Both the position numbers and the translations under genes were made by a program. Source: Acanthosepion esculentum (Eukaryota > Mollusca > Cephalopoda > Sepiida > Sepiidae). From it: 64,000 nucleotides of DNA. Below are positions 45,846-59,474 of this stretch, piece by piece (the stretch's first letter is position 1; every line of letters starts with the position of its first letter). Location: the NCBI GenBank assembly GCA_964036315.1, contig OZ038508.1:43104435-43168434 (forward strand), written 5' to 3'. The notes below the pieces were generated by a model. It was given only the letters and a program-made list of their open reading frames with translations, was not told the DNA's origin and made no database searches.

Positions 45846-46690
45846 TCTATGCATGTGTTAGTTCTTCTATGTGCTGTGTCACTTCAGATGATGGCAATAA
45901 TGCCTTTCCACAATTTCCTCTTCTTTGTAGGTCTTTATAACTTATGTTTGTTTACACCTCTCCAAAAACCTGCTCTGCTATTCATTCGCACGAGCTCGCC
46001 AGATAGGTTGTGCATTGCTTTCCCCTTGACCTCTTCCATCTTTTCTGTGAGTATCAAATTTTAAACGCCCTCTTTCATCATCATGTTCTCCATAAATTTA
46101 AACTGTCCCTTCCTGATGCTAATCATACGTGTCGTTTCTGTTGCCATTGTTTCTAGAGCGTCGTCGTTGCTCACATGTTAGGTCCATAGTATTATCAGCA
46201 TCATGATATTGAGCCTGTGATCAAATTCGTCTGTGTTTCAACTGAACCGATTATGAGTAACTTAAAATATGTATATCTTTGTCACGTTTTAATAAGATCT
46301 AAAATACGTAACATTGCAACTCAATATATTTGGTTCTGTCTTCAGGATATTGAGCATTGCATTCGACAAAATTAACGGTAACATTTAATGTCTTTAATGG
46401 AAACAGCATTTCAATTACCTAATTAATTGTCATACACGCACACACGCAAACACACACACACACATATATATATTTTAACATAATTTTTTTATGTTTATAC
46501 GTTCTTTTTATCTTAAAATAACTATATAAATAGTTTATGTTAAAAAAATAATTAAAAAATGTCTGAAAATAATTGTCGAACTTTGGCCAATTCTTACCGT
46601 GTGACATCATTTGTTTACATTTGGATACGCATCGAGAAGATATGAATGTATGAGAGAAAATCATGGAGAATTGTAGTTTAAAAACAGTAA
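45350..46690. repeat. Unassigned, with (CA)n(TA)n
   Basis: (CA)n(TA)n at 45786-45845 and small (CA)n at 46436-46470. No gene recognised. 46695-46745 (gctgtggctcaatcggtaaa, then gacggttccgta) resembles a worn tRNA-like SINE head. Confidence 0.5.
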
Positions 46691-46920
46691 AATCGACCTT
46701 GCTGTGGCTCAATCGGTAAAAGCACGTAGGTAATATGACGGTTCCGTATAGGATACGGAAGACGCATATTTTCTATGAATATTTCTCGGACATTCAGACC
46801 GGTAAATGTTGTTAATACTGTTTATTATAAACAGAGCATCTACTTAAATATTTGTATGTATAAAAAGAACATATAAACATATAAAATGTCTTCAAATAAT
46901 TGTGGGAATTTGTCCATTTC

Positions 46921-46922
<2 letters not shown>

Positions 46923-46978
<56 letters not shown>

Positions 46979-47164
46979 GAGCGTTCATTACCACCAAACG
47001 AAAACGTTTATTCATACCAGAAGAAGAAAACAATGAAAAAATGCTGGCAAAACTAAATAAAATATTAATAAAATTACAAATTTTGCTTATCTGTCATACT
47101 TAACAAAACATGTTAATTAAGGGTGGACAAATATACATATATAATTAGCTCTCTCTCTCTCTCT

Positions 47165-47236
<72 letters not shown>

Positions 47237-47546
47237 TTATTTATGTATGTATGTATGACTCAGCGCCAAAATAGAGAAAAAGTAAACAATAGTAATAGGG
47301 TGAGAGCATAAAAATACAAGAATATTAGGAAAACGAGAAATAACTACAACATTCTTTACATACGCACATACAGACACGTACATAAACTAACATAAATAAA
47401 AACTGCATAAATTATTTTCTTATCATAATTAAAATATCGTGGTGCTGAATGTAACACCAATCCGCTAAGTGATAAATTTTATATTTGTATTAATTACACA
47501 GACACACACACACACACACACACACACGAACCCAACAAACTATAGG

Positions 47547-47587
<41 letters not shown>

Positions 47588-47666
47588 TATGTGTGTGTGT
47601 GTGTGTGTCTGTTTGTGTGTGTGTGTGTCTGTGTGTGCGTATGTGTGTGTATGTGTGTGTGTTTGA
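46923..47666. repeat. (TA)n, (TC)n, (CA)n, (TG)n cluster
   Basis: (AT)n at 46923-46976; (CT)n(TA)n at 47149-47232; (CA)n at 47500-47527; (TA)n(TG)n at 47551-47662. Confidence 0.95.
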
Positions 47667-47812
47667 TATTTGTTAACAAATTCAATAGTTTTACATTTAG
47701 ACATTAATTATTGATTAACTTCAGGGAAACGGATAGAAACTCAAGAAATCAAACTTTAATTGCGAACACGGCCACAATAATTCATTGGCCGTATTTGGAA
47801 ATAAAGAAGATA

Positions 47813-47816
<4 letters not shown>

Positions 47817-47896
<80 letters not shown>

Positions 47897-48230
47897 TCCT
47901 TATAATAAAACAATATCTACGTATGGCGAAGGAGTTTATATACACACACTAGCAGAAACACACGCATACACAATACACGTAAATGGAGATTGCATTAGAA
48001 AGATACAGAGATCATAAAAAAATAAGAACATAAACCTCCTTCAGTCGCCCTTTCTCTGACCAATTCTAATTTCTTTACTACCTCTGAAGCAGAAGAATAT
48101 TTTCTTCATAAGTCCAAGAAAATTTGCATTACTACTACACATAAAATGACAATGGTTTAGCATTGGAAATCATAAAGACAACTAAGGAAAACTAATTCCT
48201 CTAAATAATACGTGAAAATAACCACTATTC
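47817..48230. repeat. (TA)n then unassigned
   Basis: A TA tract of about 38 units (47817-47892), then AT-rich sequence without a recognised gene up to the hammerhead-like core. Confidence 0.8.
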
Positions 48231-48232
48231 TC

Positions 48233-48263
48233 CTGATGAAGGGCACGAGAGCGGAAACACGTC
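48233..48263 (+). ncRNA. Hammerhead-ribozyme-like core
   Basis: Plus strand: CTGATGA (48233-48239), a GC-rich stem II region (gggcacgagagc, imperfect pairing), GAAAC (48254-48258), loop AC and GTC (48261-48263). The core bases are intact, but the pairs next to the core in stem I do not form well, so activity is doubtful. A long (TA)n starts about 120 bp downstream, after a short one at 48290. Confidence 0.5.
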
Positions 48264-48376
48264 TAGCAAAAATATAGAAAATAATGTATAATATATATAT
48301 ATATAAAATCCACATTATATCCAAAAACGTTACGGCTTCTCTCTTCTCTCGTTGGAACAACTATAACCTCTCACTT

Positions 48377-48510
<134 letters not shown>

Positions 48511-48597
48511 GCGCTATAAATTCTTAATATTAGTGACAATAAATATTTGCTAGCTCTGTTTCATTATGACTCATATGTTTTGTTGAAAAAATATTTG

Positions 48598-48792
48598 CCA
48601 AATTGAAATTGTTTAGTCTACATTTGAAATTGTTTAATCTCAATTTGAAATTGTTTAGTTCAACTTGAAATTGTTTAGTATCAATTTGAAATTGTTTAAT
48701 CTCAATTTGAAATTGGTTAGTCTAACTTGAAATTGTTTAGTATCAATTTCAAATCGTTTAGTCTCCATTTGAAATTGTTTAGTATCCATTTA
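48598..48792. repeat. 22-23-bp minisatellite
   Basis: About nine imperfect units of the form 'tttgaaattgtttagtctca', with variants tcaac/tcaat/tacat before the shared ttgaaattgttta core. Period about 22 bp. Confidence 0.9.
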
Positions 48793-48794
48793 AG

Positions 48795-49960
48795 TTTGAT
48801 TATGCCCAACTTTAACTTGAAACGCTGTAGATGTTCCTGCTGTTTTTACTCTCTGTTAAATGTCATCATCTTATATTGTTTATTTTATGCCCTCTAATAA
48901 TATATGTTGGTAGGATATCTAGTTTCCTTAGGATCAGCACATGATAAAGTTTGAGGAAATCCGGTGAGAAAACATATCCTTAATTGTCATCCCTTTCTAC
49001 GTTTGTGTCCTTGCCCAATTCATTTTACATATGTATGAACGCTTGTTGCTCCCAGTAAATGGTCAGTAATTTTTAATATATATCGCAACTATTTCATATT
49101 TTACTAGCTACACCTGTTTAAATCTGTTGACGACTTTCGCGGACAACTGGTAGCATGCTTTACGTTTTCTTTTACTAAACGATTATGATGTTTACCTAAC
49201 TAAAAGACGTAATTACATAATCAATATGTATAAAATCTTTTGCTTAAATGGACCGAATTACATCAATCAAGACACTCTCATTTCCATGAACAAACATAAC
49301 CTTGCTGTAAAAGCTTGCGTCTCTCTTGAATAATTTTTGCAGTTACATTAAGATCAAAAAGAAAGAAAAAAAAACAATCAAACAAGTCAAAATGTCCGTT
49401 CCCAGCTATTGCAATTCTCCGACAGTTCCCTCTTCGTCAGTTATTTTCTTCTTGGTTTCCAAAGTCTTTCTTTCCTCTACTTTTTCTGCAAGCTATGTCC
49501 GATAGTCGAGCACATACTTCATTCCCCACTCCAACACGATTTTCTCAACTAATTCAATTTGCAACAAGTTCAATTCGATTCCAGTAACCTTAAGAACTAT
49601 TTCTGAAACGAGTAATAAACAGTTTCTGCGGCAGTGCTGCGGTCGGTGCAGCGTAAGGATTCAAGCCGATTCTCAAGGCGATTTCAGAAAACATAAAAAC
49701 TAAACGAATGAGATGTTAATAGCCGCACTAGATGCAGCAATATAAAATAATAATACTGATAATAATGATATAAAATAATAATAATGATGATGACATGAAA
49801 ATAAAATTTGCAAGAAAGTGGCACTTATAGAGAAAGAATATACCAATAATAATAAACTTCCTAGGAATTGTTAAATCTAGACTAAGATGTACATGAAGAA
49901 AATCATATGAGACCAATCAGAACCTGAAATGATAAATGTTCATAAGCACTACTCACATAC
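48795..49960. other. Unassigned AT-rich sequence
   Basis: Short (AAT)n patches near 49745-49795. No gene recognised. Confidence 0.5.
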
Positions 49961-50040
49961 TCAGAAAAAAATCTTAGGTCCGAAATCAAATAAAAAACCT
50001 GGTCAAAGTTTGTATCAAAAAATCAAATCAAGAAAATTGA

Positions 50041-50041
50041 T

Positions 50042-50114
<73 letters not shown>
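50041..50114. repeat. (GAT)n trinucleotide tract
   Basis: About 24 GAT units. In frame it would encode poly-Asp or poly-Met and is fused by chance to the following LINE relic. Confidence 0.97.
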
Positions 50115-50700
50115 AGAAAAAATGCATTCGAGAAATTACCAATTACACATAGTGAAAAATTGTGTCAAACCGAAATGCAGATTCTGTGATAAATATTCAG
50201 AAACAACTGACCATCTTGTATCAGGTTGCACGGTGTTAGCAGCTAGTGAATATAAAACTCGCCATGATAGAGTGGACCATTATCTGAACTGGAAAATATG
50301 CAACCTTTAAGGGAAGGAAACTGTAAGAAACTGGTATGAACGTCACACAGAACCGGTTAAAGACATGGGCCTTGTAACATTTTATGGGATTTTACAATAT
50401 ACGCAGACAGAATAATCAAAGCTAATCACACAGACATCATGATCAAAGACCACAAAAACAGAATGTGTTTTCGTATAGATATAGTTGTCCCTACAGATTT
50501 TAATGTATCTGTAAATATCTTAAAATTCAAGGATCTTAAAGTGGAAATCTAAACAAAACAGGACTCATGAAGATATCAAAAATTTCAGTTGTGGTTGGAG
50601 CCCTCGGATTGATTAGAAAAGGTTTACAAGTTTGGATGTTACTATTTGTAATGGAGTATGTAAAAAGTAAAACGCTTTATGCCCTATCAAAAGAAGACAT
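50115..50700 (+). pseudogene. LINE C-terminus with CCHC and REL-endo, copy 1
   Basis: Plus strand, broken frames: RNYQLHIVKNCVKPKCRFCD, KYSETTDHLVSGCTVLAASE, YKTRHDRVDHYLNWKICNL (a C-x2-C...H...C knuckle), then NWYERHTEPVKDM, a decayed middle, and SVVVGALGLIRKGL. This order (CRFC...ETIDHLVSGC, RHD..., W..C, PE/PV, then VVIGALG) is the C-terminal region of an animal LINE group with a restriction-like endonuclease (R2/NeSL/R4-like). The PD..D catalytic motif is not readable in this copy. Confidence 0.8.
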
Positions 50701-51440
50701 AATATGCAAGATGATTCGAGTTAAATCCTGAAAATATGGCTGAATAAGATTCAGTGACATTACATAGGCAAGAAATCGAAAGAAGTAGCAAAGATTCTCG
50801 TCCATAAACAACTAAAAGAAGGATGGAGACAAACTTCTTTAAAAAGCCAGTTCCTTCATCCAGTCAAAAATTCTGATGTAGATTAATTCGCAACCCACCA
50901 GTGTCTAAGGAATTCAGGACTTGACGGAGAGACCGACTTCGCAGAACTAGAACTTGCTTACACGCGAATATCAAGACAATATCTTGCATAAAAGAACGTT
51001 GCCAAAATATAGTTTTTGTGACCAATACATTGAAACTATTGATCACCTTATATCAGGATTATCAATACTCATACCCAGTGAGAACAAAATCCCTCATTAC
51101 AGTGTAGGCCAGTTTCTGCATTGGAAGAACCGTCATCACTTCTTGATAAAATGAGCCGAGGGATGAGATGTTACCAGCTTCAGTGATATTTTTATCAATA
51201 CAGATCGACCAATACAAGCAAATCGCCCATACAATATTATCAAAGACAGAAGAGAAAAAGTTGGAGACTAATTGACATGAGCGTACCAAGTGACAAAAGC
51301 ATCTCTGTGAAGGCTTTCGAAACCCTAAGCAAATACAAAGACCTAGAGATGCAAATAGAAATAATGTGGCGTCTAAAAACTCTTTCTATTATGGCTGGGG
51401 ATTTGATGAAGAAAGCATCTCAACACCTAATAAACTAACT
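50700..51440 (+). pseudogene. LINE C-terminus, copy 2
   Basis: Follows copy 1 head to tail. Reads KEVAKILVHKQLKEGWRQTS, then ATHQCLRNSGLDGETDF (usual form 'HxWLRxSGLKxETEG'), LAYTREYQDNILHKRTLPKY, SFCDQYIETIDHLISGLSIL (first Cys of the knuckle lost), then a frameshifted endonuclease part: FINTDRPIQANRPYNIIKDR, where the family has RPD (Asp replaced by Tyr), and ETLSKYKDLEMQIE. It starts further upstream in the protein than copy 1. Confidence 0.8.
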
Positions 51441-51464
51441 TCATGGTGCACAATCTCACCAGAA

Positions 51465-51905
51465 AATCCCCAAATTATTTCTAACAAATACTATTATCAA
51501 ATACAAAATTATTTCTAATAATTACTATTATCAAATACAAAATTATGTCTAACAAATACGATTAACGAATAAAAAATTATTTCTAACAAATACGATTATC
51601 AAATAGAAAATTATTTCTAATAAATACTATTATCAAATGCAAAATTATTTCTAATAAATACGATTATCAAATACAAAATTATTTCTAACAAATACGATTA
51701 TCAAATACAAAATTATATCTAACAAATACGATTATCAAATACAAAGTTATTTCTAATAAATACTATCACCAAATACAAAATTATTTCTAACAAATACTAT
51801 TATCAAATACAAAAATATTTCTTAATAATATGATTATCAAATACAAAATTATATTTCTAACATAATACTATTATCAAATACAAAATTATTTTTAACAAAT
51901 ACAGC
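51465..51905. repeat. 34-bp minisatellite, about 13 units
   Basis: Imperfect units 'aaattatttctaacaaatac' followed by 'gattatcaaatac' (variants actatt, taataaa). It lies between LINE copies 2 and 3, where a 3' UTR might be, so it could be a LINE-internal minisatellite. Confidence 0.92.
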
Positions 51906-52079
51906 CTATATCCTGCGAGGTGTGTTTATTTAATTTTCATTAAGAGATGTCTTTTGTTTAATTAAGTAGAAACAATAAAAATCACATTCTTCATTTGCCC
52001 ACAATCATTAGTTATGACCTGGCTAGTGATTATAAAATAATTTCATTTAAAGTATTTTCAATATTAATAATAATAATAA

Positions 52080-52470
52080 TTGGTATGAACACACACCAGA
52101 CCCGGTTTCGGATAAAGAACCTGCAATGATTTTATGAGATATTACAAAACACACAACCAATCAAATCAAATCGTCCAGATATAATAAACAAAGATCAAAA
52201 AGCAGAATGTGCTTTCTTATTGATATGGCAATTCCCGCAGACTCTAATGTAGCTTTGAAGATTTTTCAAAAACTATCAAAATACAAGCATCTTCAAGTAG
52301 AAATTTAAAAAAAATATTTATATGAGAGCATTAATACTTCCAGTTGTGGTTGGTACTATGAGATTTATTGAAAAAGATTCTGAAAGATACATTGAAAGGA
52401 TCTATGGCAAGCTATACCTTAAAGAAATAAAATAATGGTCCTCACAGACACAACTAATATGCTAGAAAGA
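52080..52470 (+). pseudogene. LINE endonuclease region, copy 3
   Basis: Follows an (AAT)n patch. Reads WYEHTPDPVSDKEPAMIL, a decayed RPD-like segment (SRYNKQRSK), CFLIDMAIPADSNVALKIFQ and KLSKYKHLQVEI. The piece matches the corresponding parts of copies 1 and 2 (NWYERHTEPV; SKYKDLEMQIE). The CCHC part is absent. Ends in a short T-rich piece with NMLERVLF. Confidence 0.75.
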
Positions 52471-52474
52471 GTCT

Positions 52475-53030
52475 TATTTACGTAAAATGTGAACATTTTT
52501 GTAGTTATTTTTTAAACAAAGATTTGCAGTGGAAATGTCCTGAGAGCGTTTTTGATCTTAGGTCAGATGATGTGACAAGGGAGAAGTGAGTATTCAATAG
52601 AAATCAAATGAAACGATAATACAAAATAAGAATAGGCCAAAAGAGTTATCATACGTGAAGCTGGTGTTGGAGGCAGCCATCTTGACTGACATGTGTTAGA
52701 GATCAATCACCCTTATATCACCCCTAAATATAAGAGAGCAGCATGAATGCATTTTGATTGATGTTACAGTATCTTGAGTTGTGCAAGTACAGAGATATAA
52801 GAGCAAAACAGAGAAATGTAACAAGCAGCTGCTCTTATTGTCCATGCTGTGGTCGCCGCACTCAAGACTGTCACCAAGAATGTTTCTGCCTGCCAAGACG
52901 TCATGGGCTCACTGACATCATTGGGCATTTGTTCGGGACAGCTCGTGCTGATGAAGGTGTTGTATTTCTATTCTGCATGTAAGACCAGAGTTATGACCGT
53001 CAAAACTCGATCTAAATATCTAATTTTCAA
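52475..53030. other. Unassigned sequence
   Basis: Plus-strand frames at 52758-52982 and 52849-53030 overlap, neither with a domain known to me. No gene called. Confidence 0.4.
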
Positions 53031-53035
53031 AGAGG

Positions 53036-53434
<399 letters not shown>

Positions 53435-53604
53435 AATATACATTTTTTCCTCAATAGAACGATTCTGACTTTCATGAACATATTAGAGTCTGCTACTGGT
53501 GAAAAGAAAATGCATATTTATTTATATATAATTTATTTAACTATTTCAGTACATCGAGCAGGAATGGGGTTTCAGATGTTGTGCAATAGGCGTTGTATCC
53601 GACA

Positions 53605-54340
<736 letters not shown>

Positions 54341-54344
54341 AAAA

Positions 54345-54525
<181 letters not shown>

Positions 54526-54899
54526 TATCATTTCAAACCAAGAATGGCGATAATAACACTAAGATGTCAGGCCTTGCTGAGAATGAAATAGAATGAGAAG
54601 ACTTTAGTGGGACGAAAAGTCAATAAAAAGAATGAGGATTTAAGTATGGTGACTGACGTTGCATTTATATTTTTGAAGCAAGAAACGAAACAAAAAATGT
54701 TCAAGAGGTGAGATGTGTGAGAAATCAAGCTATGACTTTAAAACTTACGGGTATATCTAGATATTTCAACAGTAAAGCGATAAAACCTTGTTGCAAATCT
54801 TGTAGTACGCTTAAATTTATACCGTCGAAGTGTCGAGGAGGAGAGATCATAAATATGACATGAACATAATTATAGAAAAAGACAGAAGGAAATCACGTC

Positions 54900-54985
54900 A
54901 TAACGTTGGGAAGGAAATTGAATTCCTGACGTTTTATTTAACCTAGCGATTTCGGCTGTTCTTTTGACCAGTATCAAATATTTTA
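54900..54985 (-). repeat. Possible PLE-terminal relic
   Basis: Minus strand: 'tcaaaagaacagccgaaatc' then 'gctaggttaaataaaacgtc'. The 'ctggtcaa...cGAAAtcgc' arrangement resembles the 16.16-16.32 kb repeat and worn hammerhead ends, but CTGANGA is absent. Low confidence. Confidence 0.25.
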
Positions 54986-55237
54986 TATTTTATTTATAAG
55001 TGAATATGCATATCTTGGAATTTCAGTTAAAAAATTAATTAAAAAATATGAATATTGGGTAATAAAATAACCAAAAACCCTCAGATATAGAGCATTTGAA
55101 AAGTTTTACACACTTTATTTTCGCAATAAAGTAAATACTTGTAAGAATGAAAGAAAAATTGAATAAGAAGGTTAATCGTATTGCCTCGTCAGTCGTTTTC
55201 AATAATATCTGTATAAAAGAGGGATTGCTGCACACAA

Positions 55238-55239
<2 letters not shown>

Positions 55240-55324
<85 letters not shown>

Positions 55325-55709
55325 GATATTTAGAAAAATTGGAAGAACACGTTAGGTAAATAATCCGGAGTTCTTTAGTATTTTTGTTTTTATTTGTTAT
55401 TTTTAAAAATAGTGCTCCATACAGAAGTGGAACTTAAATTATAATTATTTTTTTAAATTTATGGTCGCTCTAGCCGTTTCCATAGTAATTAATTTTGCGA
55501 ATGAACATGCATATAAAGACGAGTAAATTTCAAGTTTGTTTATTCCTAAATTTTGGCTTGAGGATAAAACCGGACTTGGTAATTTAATTCAATTTAATTT
55601 TAATAATTATATTGAGGTTTTCGGCTCTCGTTTTTGAAACATGAGAACTCTTATGTAGCGAAGGAATCATATTTAAAAAAAATAATTATAATATATTTTT
55701 TAAAAAATA

Positions 55710-55745
<36 letters not shown>
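55240..55745. repeat. (TA)n tracts with AT-rich spacer
   Basis: TA tract at 55240-55322 and a short one at 55717-55745; the space between is AT-rich and unassigned. The second is the left flank of fold-back copy 5. Confidence 0.9.
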
Positions 55746-55992
<247 letters not shown>

Positions 55993-55999
55993 TTTATTA

Positions 56000-57915
56000 C
56001 CTCTTTACACCAAACCCATATGTAGCTTTTGAAAATTAAAAGCAAGAAAAGCCAATATTTGGTTTGATGATTTTATGATCTTGTTACATAATAGAGACGC
56101 ATTCAATGTTTGAGATTGAATGCGTATTTGTATGTGTTTGTGTGCATGTATGTAGATTGGAAAATATGACATGAATTTCTGTATATGAGAAAAATATTAG
56201 GCAAAGATAGACAGACCAGGAAACTTTTCATCAAGAAGAAAAACATAATATGTAAAAAGTGATGAAATTATAAATGTAGAAGAAAAATATTAGAATAATA
56301 AAAAGGAAGTGTAGGAGAAACAGAGAAGATGAGAAAACACAGATTATAGAAGGAAACGCAAAAAAGAAAAAACGAGCAAGAATAAAAGAAGCAAAAAAGA
56401 AAGAAAATAATTTAAGAAAAAAGAATGTGGGAAGGAAAATGAATAAATGAAGAATAAAAAACAAATTAAGAATCTGACGCTGGAAAACAAAAGACGCTAA
56501 AACGAAAAGCAACGGACAAAAACGAAAAAAGAAGTGCTTGGGTTTCAGATAAAAGATTTCTTGTCTGAAGCAAGAGTCATAAGAAGACCTGAAGAAAATT
56601 TCAGTGCTGCTAACATAGTCATTGGAAAGAAATTGAAACGGGAGTAATGCAACGTAAAGGATTAAAACGGATCTTCATAGGAAGGATCTGAAAGAAAAAA
56701 AGGAAAAAAAATCTCCGGCGTGGGAAATGATGTCCGAAGAAGGCGGAAGTTTACTCTGGGAAGGTCAAGTAACGGCACCGAAGTCGTCTATTTAATTCAC
56801 TATTTATTTCTCCCTTCAATTTACTGAAAGCTTCTGAGATAACAGGCTGATAATCGCCGATGGTGTCACTGACAAGATAAAGTATGTGTTAGAATAGCAG
56901 CCATTGCATTGACTTATAAAGCCTATGAAAGAAACCGAATTTTAAACTTTTACGCTTGCGTCGATGACAGTTTCCTGGTGCAATAAATAATTATTCTTAT
57001 TGTATATTCTTGTCTATTCCTAAATATATGTTGTATATTTGGTTGAAAGAATACCTTGGATACACATAACATTTGGTATTATTAAATTTTCTTGAGAGGT
57101 ATTTTTCTTCTATCTTTTTCTTTCATTTTGGATTGTAAATCGTAAAAAGGATGAAAATAATACAAGACCGCATCTTGAGGCACAGTACCTTTTTTGGAAT
57201 TCTAGACTGCTATATAAAGAAAAAGGGATACAAGTGTTGGCACATAGTTCAGAGTTAATTAAATTGTTATAAAATATCTTTCAACCAAATAACTAATAAG
57301 CTCTGACAAACGATTAGTTTAAACATAGATACAAGAAAAAAACATACTGCGTTTGGCTTAAAGAACACGTATATATTTGCTTATCGCATATATGGAAATA
57401 CGATGCAGGGGAAGTAAAATATAATATCCCACAGGCGTACATGTTAATATGAATTAAATTTTAACACCTGGAAACGCTCATTTTACCGATGTTGCTTTGA
57501 ATTTAAAACTAACTGGCTACAATCTATGGCTAGTACCACATATACTTCACGATGTCCAAAATAAATCCCTTTTAATTTGCCGGTTTGATTTGAAATGTCA
57601 GGATTAAGTTCTCTTGCTTTATGCCTTGTCTCGCTCGAAGATGATACATAATAAAGAACGTAAGATCTATCTTATTTATTCGCCCTCTCCAAACGGTAAA
57701 GATTAGTTTGAGGTGGAGTCCAACAAGAAAAGAAAAATTCTGGCATTGTTGCAAGTGCTAAAACTAGCCAAAGACAATCCGCCTCTTCTAGTATTGTCGT
57801 GGGTTTGGAAACGGCAAGACCAGACTTGTTTCGGTCATTAGAAAAAAACAAAAAAATATCGGGAAAAGATGGTGAACGATATAGAGTGGCATACATTTTG
57901 TTTCTGTAACGAGTC
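56000..57915. other. Unassigned; purine-rich start
   Basis: 56220-56560 is A/G-rich on the plus strand (gaagaaaaa, aggaaacgc). The rest is ordinary sequence. Small frames at 57572-57986 (minus) overlap the SINE and have no domain. Confidence 0.5.
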
Positions 57916-57921
57916 ATGTGA

Positions 57922-58145
57922 GGAGGCACTATGGAGTAATGGATAGCGGCTCGGATTGAGGAATCGGAGAATCGAATTCCAGTCAAACCATTACATTCCC
58001 TTACGTGCTAATACACTTGGGAAATGCATGAATTCTCTTGGAGGGCAACTGGTCTACCGCAGAAAGAAATGCCAACCTACTGCGAGGGAAAAGATATCAC
58101 GCATGTTGATTGTCTCATAGTTGTAGCCAAGTAAGGGATTAAAGA
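57922..58145 (+). mobile_element. tRNA-derived SINE
   Basis: Head ggaggcactatggagtaatg, then gatagcggctcgg (A-box-like), then gagaatcgaattccagtc (B-box-like). The body 'cattcccttacgtgctaata', 'cacttgggaaatgcatgaa' matches the SINE at 33123-33300. It extends to a 3' part near 58145 ('gtaagggattaaagatac'). Confidence 0.75.
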
Positions 58146-58149
58146 TACA

Positions 58150-58470
58150 GGAAGCTTGTAAAATGATAATAAGCAAATTATATTCCTTATGTCACTTTTC
58201 ATAATGTTACACTAATGGAGGAATTCAGCCTAAGCTTTGTAAATATATACTAGACATTTTAAATATTTATTTTATTAGCAAATTCTTGGTACTTATTGTC
58301 AAAGCAGAATGTTACACAATGATAGAAAATTGACACTACACAGTTTTCCATTTGGAAATTTAGTTAAATATGAAATAATAGAATGAAAATATACAAAACT
58401 GGATAAGCATTCAAATATTATCGAAATATGAATTTTGAAAATTCAAAATATCTACAGTAAAATGAATTAA
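58150..58470. other. Unassigned AT-rich sequence
   Basis: No gene or repeat recognised. Confidence 0.5.
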
Positions 58471-58479
58471 AGAAAGAGA

Positions 58480-59045
58480 ATCGAAAAAATATATAAACGT
58501 AAAAGAAAGAAAAGGCGAAATGAGTGGGAAATGGAAAGAAGAAAAAAGAAACAACGTAAATGAAAGTAGAAGAAGATTCTGTAACAATGTAATAATGAAA
58601 TATATATAAAGTGAAAAATACAGATGCTGAGGAAAGACAAGATATAAAAAGAAGAAAAATAATTGGAAGAATAGGAACCTAGAAAGAAAGAAAGAAAGAA
58701 ATAAAAAAGAAAGAAAGAAATAAGGAAAGATAGAAAGAAGGAATATTGCAAAAAAATGAAAAATAGTGCAAGATATGGAAGGAAAGATGAAAGAAATGGA
58801 AGGAAATAAGGAAAAGAACAAATCGGAAATAAAAAAAAGAAAGAAAGAAGCAAACAAACAAGCATACAGAGAAAGAAGAAAGAAAGAAAGAAAGAATAAA
58901 GAAAGAAAGAAAGAAAGAAAGAAAAAAGAAAGAAAGAAAGAAAAAAGAAAGAAAGATAGCGAAAGAAAAGGAAATTAAAAGGTAGAAATAGAAGATAAAG
59001 AAAATAAGATAAAGAAAAAAATCGGGAAGCAAAAGCGAGAGAGAG

Positions 59046-59080
<35 letters not shown>

Positions 59081-59470
59081 CATATGCTACAAATGAAGGA
59101 AGAAACGAGAGACGGAAGAATATAAATTGCAGAATAAAAACGTAAGCAAGAAAGAAATGAAGCAAGAAAGGAAAATGTAAAAAATGAAAGGAAAAAGGGA
59201 GATAGAACTTTTCAGCAAGCAAGCAAGAAAGAATAAAGAAAGAAAGAAAGAAAGAAAGAAAAAAGAAAGAAAGAAAAAAAGAAAAAAGAAAGAAAGAAAG
59301 AAAAAAAGAAAGAATGAAAGAAAGAAAGAATGAAAGAAGGAAAGAAAGAATGAAAGAAAGAAAAAGAAAGAAAGAAAGAAAGAAAGAAAAAAGAAAGAAA
59401 GAAAGAAAGCAAGAAAGAAAAGAGAAAAACTGAAAAGGATGATGAAAAAAGTGAAGGATTATAAATTCAA
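58480..59470. repeat. Polypurine tract, (GAAA)n and relatives
   Basis: About 1 kb in which the plus strand is overwhelmingly A/G: (AGAA)n/(GAAA)n blocks (58681-58730, 58870-58970, 59225-59420), plus (GA)n at 59037-59075. The minus-strand frames rich in Phe, Ser and Leu (up to 251 codons) come from this composition. Confidence 0.95.
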
Positions 59471-59474
59471 ATAA

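Noticed and set aside
50041..50189. Poly-Asp protein
   Set aside because: A (GAT)n tract fused by chance to an out-of-frame LINE relic.
52758..53030. Host gene exon with Cys-rich protein
   Set aside because: Two overlapping frames of similar length, no conserved motif, and one frame runs into an (AAC)n(AAT)n tract coding poly-Asn.
58467..59222. 251-codon Phe/Ser/Leu-rich membrane-like protein
   Set aside because: The translation comes from the (TTTC)n complement of a polypurine tract; hydrophobicity is a composition effect.
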